Shown one piece after another: positions 58,401 through 64,000 of a stretch of 64,000 bases of DNA. Position 1 is the first letter of the stretch. Every line of letters begins with the position of its first letter. The notes under the pieces are model-generated. The model searched no databases. It saw only the letters and a list, made by a program, of their open reading frames with translations, and was not told the DNA's origin. Position numbers and translations under genes: made by a program. The DNA is from Bombus terrestris (Eukaryota > Arthropoda > Insecta > Hymenoptera > Apidae): NCBI RefSeq assembly GCF_910591885.1, contig NC_063284.1, positions 124,001 to 188,000 of the forward strand, read 5' to 3'.

Positions 58401-58857
58401 ATCTCACATTCTTTGGTTCTCTTTCCATCTTTCTCTGTCCTTATCCGCCTTATTCCTTCTTTCTCGTTATTCTCTACCTTGGCCGATTTCTCTCCGTTTC
58501 TCGCATCTGCTTCTCATTCTTTCCAGTTAGATCCCGGTGTATCGGTTGTTCCCTCCGGAATCTTTCGCTCGGTTTTTCGCTTGTTTGCTCTTTCGTTCCT
58601 TTATCCGCTCTCCCTCCTTTCTATTCCCTTTTTGGTTGTGCGCCCCTATATACCACTCACAGCCCTCGGTTCTCGCTTTTCGCTCGCTTCTACGCTCCTA
58701 CCCGAACCGCGTAACCCAGTCAGTCAGTCGTGTACTCATGATCCAACTGGCGACCAGGTAGTATCGCTGATTATGCGCGACATGAGCACCACCGCCATCG
58801 TAGTGTTTTACGAGCGTCATGTAAAATGGAATTAAACAATGTTGTTAAGACGTAAAC
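57801..58857 (+). promoter_or_regulatory. Probable leader/promoter region with CT tract and upstream ORFs
   Basis: A GC-rich start is followed by (CT)n at 58352-58398. Near the coding start lie three small upstream ORFs: 58738 (ATGATCCAACTGGCGACC..., 7 residues), 58773-58835 (20 residues) and one from 58839 that overlaps the main start out of frame. Confidence 0.4.
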
Positions 58858-58942
58858 ATGTTTTGGCTACACTGTGGACTCTTTGTTCTCGTGATTGCCG
58901 TACCTGGATTTATTAGCAGCGCCGACAGCACGTCCAAGCGAG
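58858..58942 (+). CDS. First coding exon of an unidentified secreted or membrane protein
   Basis: Encodes MFWLHCGLFVLVIAVPGF followed by ISSADSTSKR and one base of the next codon. The first 18 residues have the hydrophobic core of a signal peptide, with small residues (SSA) suited to cleavage near 21-22. The exon ends at AGCGAG|GTAACG, a good donor. Downstream sequence in this frame is a low-complexity CCTG array and is certainly intronic. No further exon is recognised before 64000, so the gene continues beyond the window and cannot be named. An upstream ATG at 58839 in another frame gives only a short unrelated peptide. Confidence 0.6.
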
Positions 58943-59003
58943 GTAACGCCTGCCTGCCTGCCTATTTGTCCGCAGATCTGCCTGCTCGCTTGTTTGCTTG
59001 TGT

Positions 59004-59037
<34 letters not shown>

Positions 59038-59997
59038 ACCTGCCTGCCTACCTGCCTGCCTGCCTATCCTATCTGTTTGTCTGCCCATTTCCCCCTACTA
59101 TCGCTCGCCTGTGCTGCCTATTTGCAGTCTACCATCAGTGTCTATCCATTTCCATCTTTGCTCATCGCTACTAATTGTTTCTCGTGGTCCTCGCGATCGA
59201 ACAAAGTGACCGAGCCGCTACACTCTCACCGTTCCGAGGGGAAATTTCCCATTCAAGGGGAATTTGCTCCTTCGGGCAAAGCGAGAGTGGCCAGCATGGC
59301 TATGCTCGATCAGCGATTTCTCCGTGTCCTAGGAATTCCAAGTCTCTCACCTCCGGGCCACTCTTCCTTCCTTCCTTCCTTCCTTCCTTCCTTCCTTCCT
59401 TCCTTCCTTCCTTCCTTCCTTCCTTTCCTTTCCTTTCTTCCTTCCTTCCTTTCCTTTCTTCCTTCCTTCCTTGCTTCCTCTCTACCTGATGTATGCTTGT
59501 TGGCACGCGATCCTGTAATTTTATACGTGGTCGTTGGTCGTTACGGTGCCAGTTTTAGCTGCCTCCTTCGCGCACGTCTTTTCGTCTCTCCGTCTGATCT
59601 TTCCTCTGCTCGTTCTCGTAAATTCTGCTCGGACGCGGTCGTTAATCGTTGGCCAGGCTGGCATGGCGTGTGTTCCGGTTACACACGATTGCCTGTTGCA
59701 GACCGTCGAGAATATTCGGTGATTGTTATCCGGCCTCCCGGATCCTTTCTCATCCTCTTCCGTCTACCGACACTCAAAGATAAAGACAGCGCTATATACA
59801 GCGTGCGTTGAGCCTCCAGTGAACCATTTCCCTCCAACGCGTGTTGCATGACACGACGATATCGTTTCGCGAGTGTCGGGTTGGCTGTTCTCCTTGGGCC
59901 AACTCTCTACATTTTCACGGCAAATTTCGCGTCTCTACTTTTTATTCTATTTTCTTCTCGGCTTTCTTCCTTTTCGTTTTTTTCTTTTCTTTTCTTT

Positions 59998-60041
<44 letters not shown>

Positions 60042-63000
60042 TCGCCGAAGAGCTCGACGACTCGAGCGAGTCTCGTTCGAAACGAAACGAAATAAGAAAA
60101 TGGAGGTAGAAAGGAGAGAAATCTCGTTGGGCGGTCGAAGGAGCGATTTCGTGATAAAATAGAGAGCGTATCTTGAATAGACAGGGCGTAATACGTAACC
60201 ATTGTCGCGCATTTCCACCGCGTTGAATCCAGAAACAGCATTATTCATAATATCGCGTTACGTTACTACTGTTACGCACTTTGCATGTCGCGATTCGCCA
60301 CTGTGCGTAAAACCACACGCTTATGTTGTACGTTTTGCACGCAGACGTTAATCTTAACAAGTCGCTGCGTAATCTCGTATCGATTTCCCCTGATGGTGCA
60401 TGGACGTGTTCACGCGAGACCGCGAGACGAGTGTAAATACTTAGAAGCGAGCGGGCTCACGCTGTCTCCACGCTAGATAAATAATGCGTCTCTCGAAGAA
60501 ACTTGGAAATTGGCAAAATTAGATTTTCTTTCTCGACAAGTAGCAGAGTACAAGTATGTACGAAGGAACTGGAGCGACGGTGTCCCAGTTGCTTTATTAT
60601 TTTATCTCTAAAAGAGATATCGTCTGCAACCGGTGATTAAGACTTTCTTTTATCCTTCTCAACCTGGAAACTGGAAATAGTATCGGCTGTCGCGGCCGCG
60701 CATGACCGCGAGCGTGATTAATTTTTGCACGGAGAGGCAGCAGGCGACGTTCTGTCGCGCTATTATGTATAATGAAGTTTGCGTCACCGGCTGGCTAAGC
60801 GTCATAAACATGTCACGATATGACGATCCACATATTTGCGTATACAGACTGAATCGAGATTCGATCGATTAATCGACGTGATTAATTACCTATCTGTGTA
60901 TCGCGTTATCGTTCGAACGTCACCGGATGGATTTCGGGATGAACCGTCGCTGTCGCTGCTCCGTGCGTTGCCGTGGAACCGCGCGCGCGTTACCACGAGC
61001 TGACTCGAGGGAAAAGGGGCAGCAGCACGAAAAACGAGACGATTCGATGACGAATGACGATCCGCTGGAGGAATATAGGAACGCATGACGATGCTCGTAT
61101 TTCGCCAATCGAGAAAGGAGCATAGCGACAAAGCATCAAAGCGTAACACTTTGAGCACATAAAATTCCAATACGGTACACAAGCGTAGCAAATTTATAGC
61201 GAATGCCATAGGAAAGTTGTTAGAAACGTGGATACGGCCGACCTGTCCCGAAATACTTTAAACACGTTGCATCTTGTTTTAGAAGTAAGTCGTATATATC
61301 GTTTCGAAATTACGATCATTTGCCTACAATTTATTCAACTTGCATGTCACATTTGCCATAAGTTACTTTACTTTTACGATACATCGGCACTCGTAGTACG
61401 ACGCTTTCTTAGAATTTTAAATGTCCGAAGTGATACAAATTTGCCATTTTCCCCGCCATCCAGGCCATCCTCCGCGGTTTTATACAGATTTTATACAAAG
61501 CTCATAATATGCAGGTATTTCCAGTAATCTGTTCGGAATCGAACAAATCGTTCGCTGATCCGCGACTTCCTTCGAAATCCCATTTGTTTGGCCGACTTTG
61601 AAGAGCGCTTCGTTCCGCCGTTAATTACCGGATGTAACTTTTCAAGCTGATCTTCTTAAGAAAATCTGATTGGAATCGACGGGAGTAGCGCACGGCTCGA
61701 CTTCTCCGCTCGAAACAGCTGACCATGAAATACTCGATTACGCGTCGGCGTCCTTTGGAACCAGTCAGCGTAAAAATTGCAATTAATTTCTCGCGGGTGA
61801 ACTGGTCGCATCGGATGGTCGGTGGGCCGATCAAACGATCGTAGACAGCGTGTAAATTCGTCCGAGCTGCCCCGCAACATTGTTCCTCGCTTTCCCGATC
61901 ACGTTTCACCGTTCTAGTGCCGGTTAAAAGAACCCTGCCACAGCCACTCCCGTTTCCCTAGCGCGCCATATTCGTCATAGGTTTAAGCGCAGCGAGCAAT
62001 GACGTCATCGAAGAACGAGATGGGTCACGAGTGCACTGACACGCATACCTACGTGCCGCGAGACCCGATTTAAACGTATCAACGAAAACGCGAATTAAAA
62101 TCGATCCACGGGCCAGTTCTCCCGGATAAAAGCGATTCGCTACAGACCACTTCTCTCCCTCTCTCTCGCTCTCTTCTCCCCTCAAACACACACGCGCGCG
62201 CGCGCGCACTCACACGCACGCGCACGCACACTGTTCCGTAAGTTGAGAGAACAAATTCGCGCTTTCTCTCTAATTAAATTGAAATTACACGAGATTTCGT
62301 CACGGAAGAAAGACACCCAGAGAAATCTCGATATTAATTTCCAGCGGCGATCAAACGGCAGAGAAGAAAAAGAAGGGGGGGGGGGGGGAGGAGGGTGTGG
62401 AGGAGGAAGAAACGGAACAAGTAAATATAACGAGCTGGAGACCCACTTTTTCAATTCCAATTAATTCTCGCGATATTAACAAGCATTAGAAAAACAGATT
62501 TACAGCTGGTCAAAACGTCGGGAGTAAAAAGCTTAACCGTTCATCACGATTCATCGAGGAATATAGCGTGTATCGATCATCGTGAAACACCGAGCGAATC
62601 TACAAACTCGAGGGCGTCCTCGGGGCGAGAATCGCCGGACCATAGGCGGTCCGCTTCCTCGCAACATGACGCGACGCGACGCGACGCGACGCGACGCGTC
62701 GTTCGCGTGATCACCCTTAATATAGTGTTTTTCCTTTTTTTCCCGCGATTCCTATCGCCACAGCTATTTCGATGATACATGGACGTATTTCTCTTACGCG
62801 ATACGCATCGTTGCATCGTCGTCCCGAGGTCGATTCGTTCGTCGTGTGTTACAAGTTTCGTTTGAGTTAAAGTTCCGTGGAACTGGATCCAATATCAATT
62901 TGCTGACGATCGGGGAGACCGAGCTACTCTCCGAAACTGCCATTCTACCTAGGCGATTTAGTCGAGGGGTGCTTTGGTTGGAAACTAAAGCCGAAGCCAG

Positions 63001-64000
63001 GGGCGGGTAGAAAACCGCGAGCGAGAGGCCACGAGCACGATTAAGCGTAAAGAAAACTATGTCACAGGATATTTGCCGCATACAGTTCTCGAACGGAGAA
63101 GCTCGACGTTAAAGCTTAAACGAAATATCGTTGCACGCAAATGTCGTATATCGTAGTTTACGTGAAATTTCACCGACCATGGAACCAGGGGGAAATACAG
63201 GATCGAATTTACACGTTAAAATAAGTAAAATGACATCCTGTGAACATACGCGAACACACGTGTGCACGTCTTGGAGTCGTGGATCAAGGAAAATATTGAT
63301 AATGCTTGCCTCGTGTCTCGACACACAGTGCACGCCTTAGCGTCGTCTGCATACCCAGCAATCAAAATCAAGCATAATTCGATCTATGCGACGATTAGAA
63401 TTTTTATTTTCCTGTTGCTGGGACAGTAATGAACTCTGGCGAGTATAAAATACCGATTGTCTGAAATTCTATCCGAGTCATGTCGATCGATGTTATTCAC
63501 GAGCTTGTGGATATTGTCAAGACACGCTACAGCTGTGTACGCAGTCAATGCTAAAGCGTGTACGTAGCGTAGTAACCGTAAAGTGTGTCGAGGTACGAGA
63601 CAGACACTTTGAACACTTTCTTGAATCATTCGTGACTCTAGAACTAAAGGACGAGGAAGAAATATCTCATACGGTTTACCGAGCAGATATTGTACGTCAC
63701 ATTTTAGAGTTTTTCTGTGCCACAAATAGTTGTCGACTGTTTCTTTATGCCGTACAAAAATCATATTTCCCGTGACTAATTTGGAAGTTTAAGTATCAAT
63801 TAATTAGTTCGAAACACACCTAATTCCACCATATTGACCAGTGTTACATGTATCTACGTACGTAGATCTTTCGGAAATATAGATCTATAGAAAAGGAGCA
63901 TTTGGTAGAAAATAAGGTTATATACCGATACCTTTCTCGGTTTATGTTTCTAAGATGGACAGATGCAAAGGTATCTATTTAATTACAAATCATTGAACTT
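58943..64000 (+). other. Probable long first intron of the unidentified gene
   Basis: Contains (CCTG)n at 58949-59065, (CTTC)n at 59366-59472, (TTTC)n at 59999-60043, a CA/CG array at 62187-62231, a 16-bp G run at about 62376 and (GACGC)n at 62668-62699. A high-complexity patch at about 60680-60840 could be regulatory. A 126-residue minus-strand frame at 63384-63764 has no recognised domain. Confidence 0.45.

Noticed and set aside
58943..59811. Extension of the signal-peptide frame to 317 residues
   Set aside because: The sequence becomes CCTG and CTTC repeats right after a good splice donor, so the exon ends at 58942.
1..64000. tRNA, rRNA or snRNA genes
   Set aside because: No sequence with a convincing A/B-box pair and cloverleaf, and no rRNA segment, was recognised by eye; the tRNA-like stretch at 3321 is a primer-binding site.

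Overview
The window is insect nuclear DNA. It has spliced protein-coding genes with GT/AG introns, mariner, Tc1-like and gypsy-type transposable elements, poly(A)-tailed retroposons, very dense GA/CT and other microsatellites, and three conserved animal genes. The AT-rich intergenic DNA, GC-richer gene flanks, mariner ends and microsatellite load suggest a hymenopteran, probably a bee; this is an inference and no marker gene fixes the species.

Layout. 1-17 kb is a repeat-rich, gene-free block. It holds two copies of a dispersed repeat (1-1350 and 11.1-11.6 kb), two copies of a composite repeat with a 10-bp minisatellite and two hairpins (1.9-2.6 and 14.5-15.4 kb), a damaged gypsy-type LTR retrotransposon (about 2.9-7.8 kb), and an AT-rich satellite of about 22 bp in three blocks (11.6-12.55, 15.5-16.3 and 16.97-17.15 kb). 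17-21 kb holds a retroposon insertion with a 13-bp target-site duplication and a 66-bp mariner relic reduced to its terminal inverted repeats.

21.2-27.3 kb is the first gene pair, convergent: DRG1 on the plus strand (8 exons, 367 residues) and a CEP131/dilatory-type centriolar satellite protein on the minus strand (10 exons, 704 residues as modelled, 5' end open). Their stop codons are 411 bp apart. 28.5-37.4 kb is the GA-rich leader and the exons of a Drep2-type CIDE-N gene on the plus strand.

37.4-57 kb has no gene I can support. It carries microsatellites, small transposon relics (including a broken Tc1 transposase near 53.5 kb), and some GC-richer patches that could be regulatory. At 57.2-58.9 kb there is a CCN-repeat and GA/CT-rich leader followed by one coding exon that starts with a signal peptide and ends at a splice donor. 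This looks like the first coding exon of a plus-strand secreted or membrane protein whose remainder lies beyond 64 kb.

The genes do not form a pathway: DRG1 is a translation-associated GTPase, CEP131 a centrosome and cilium protein, and Drep2 a neuronal CIDE-N protein. The unusual content is in the repeats: a covarying hairpin shared by the two composite-repeat copies, an almost unmutated 304-bp integrase segment sitting where the retrotransposon's 5' LTR should be, and a palindromic Tc1-like element family that makes up most of one CEP131 intron.
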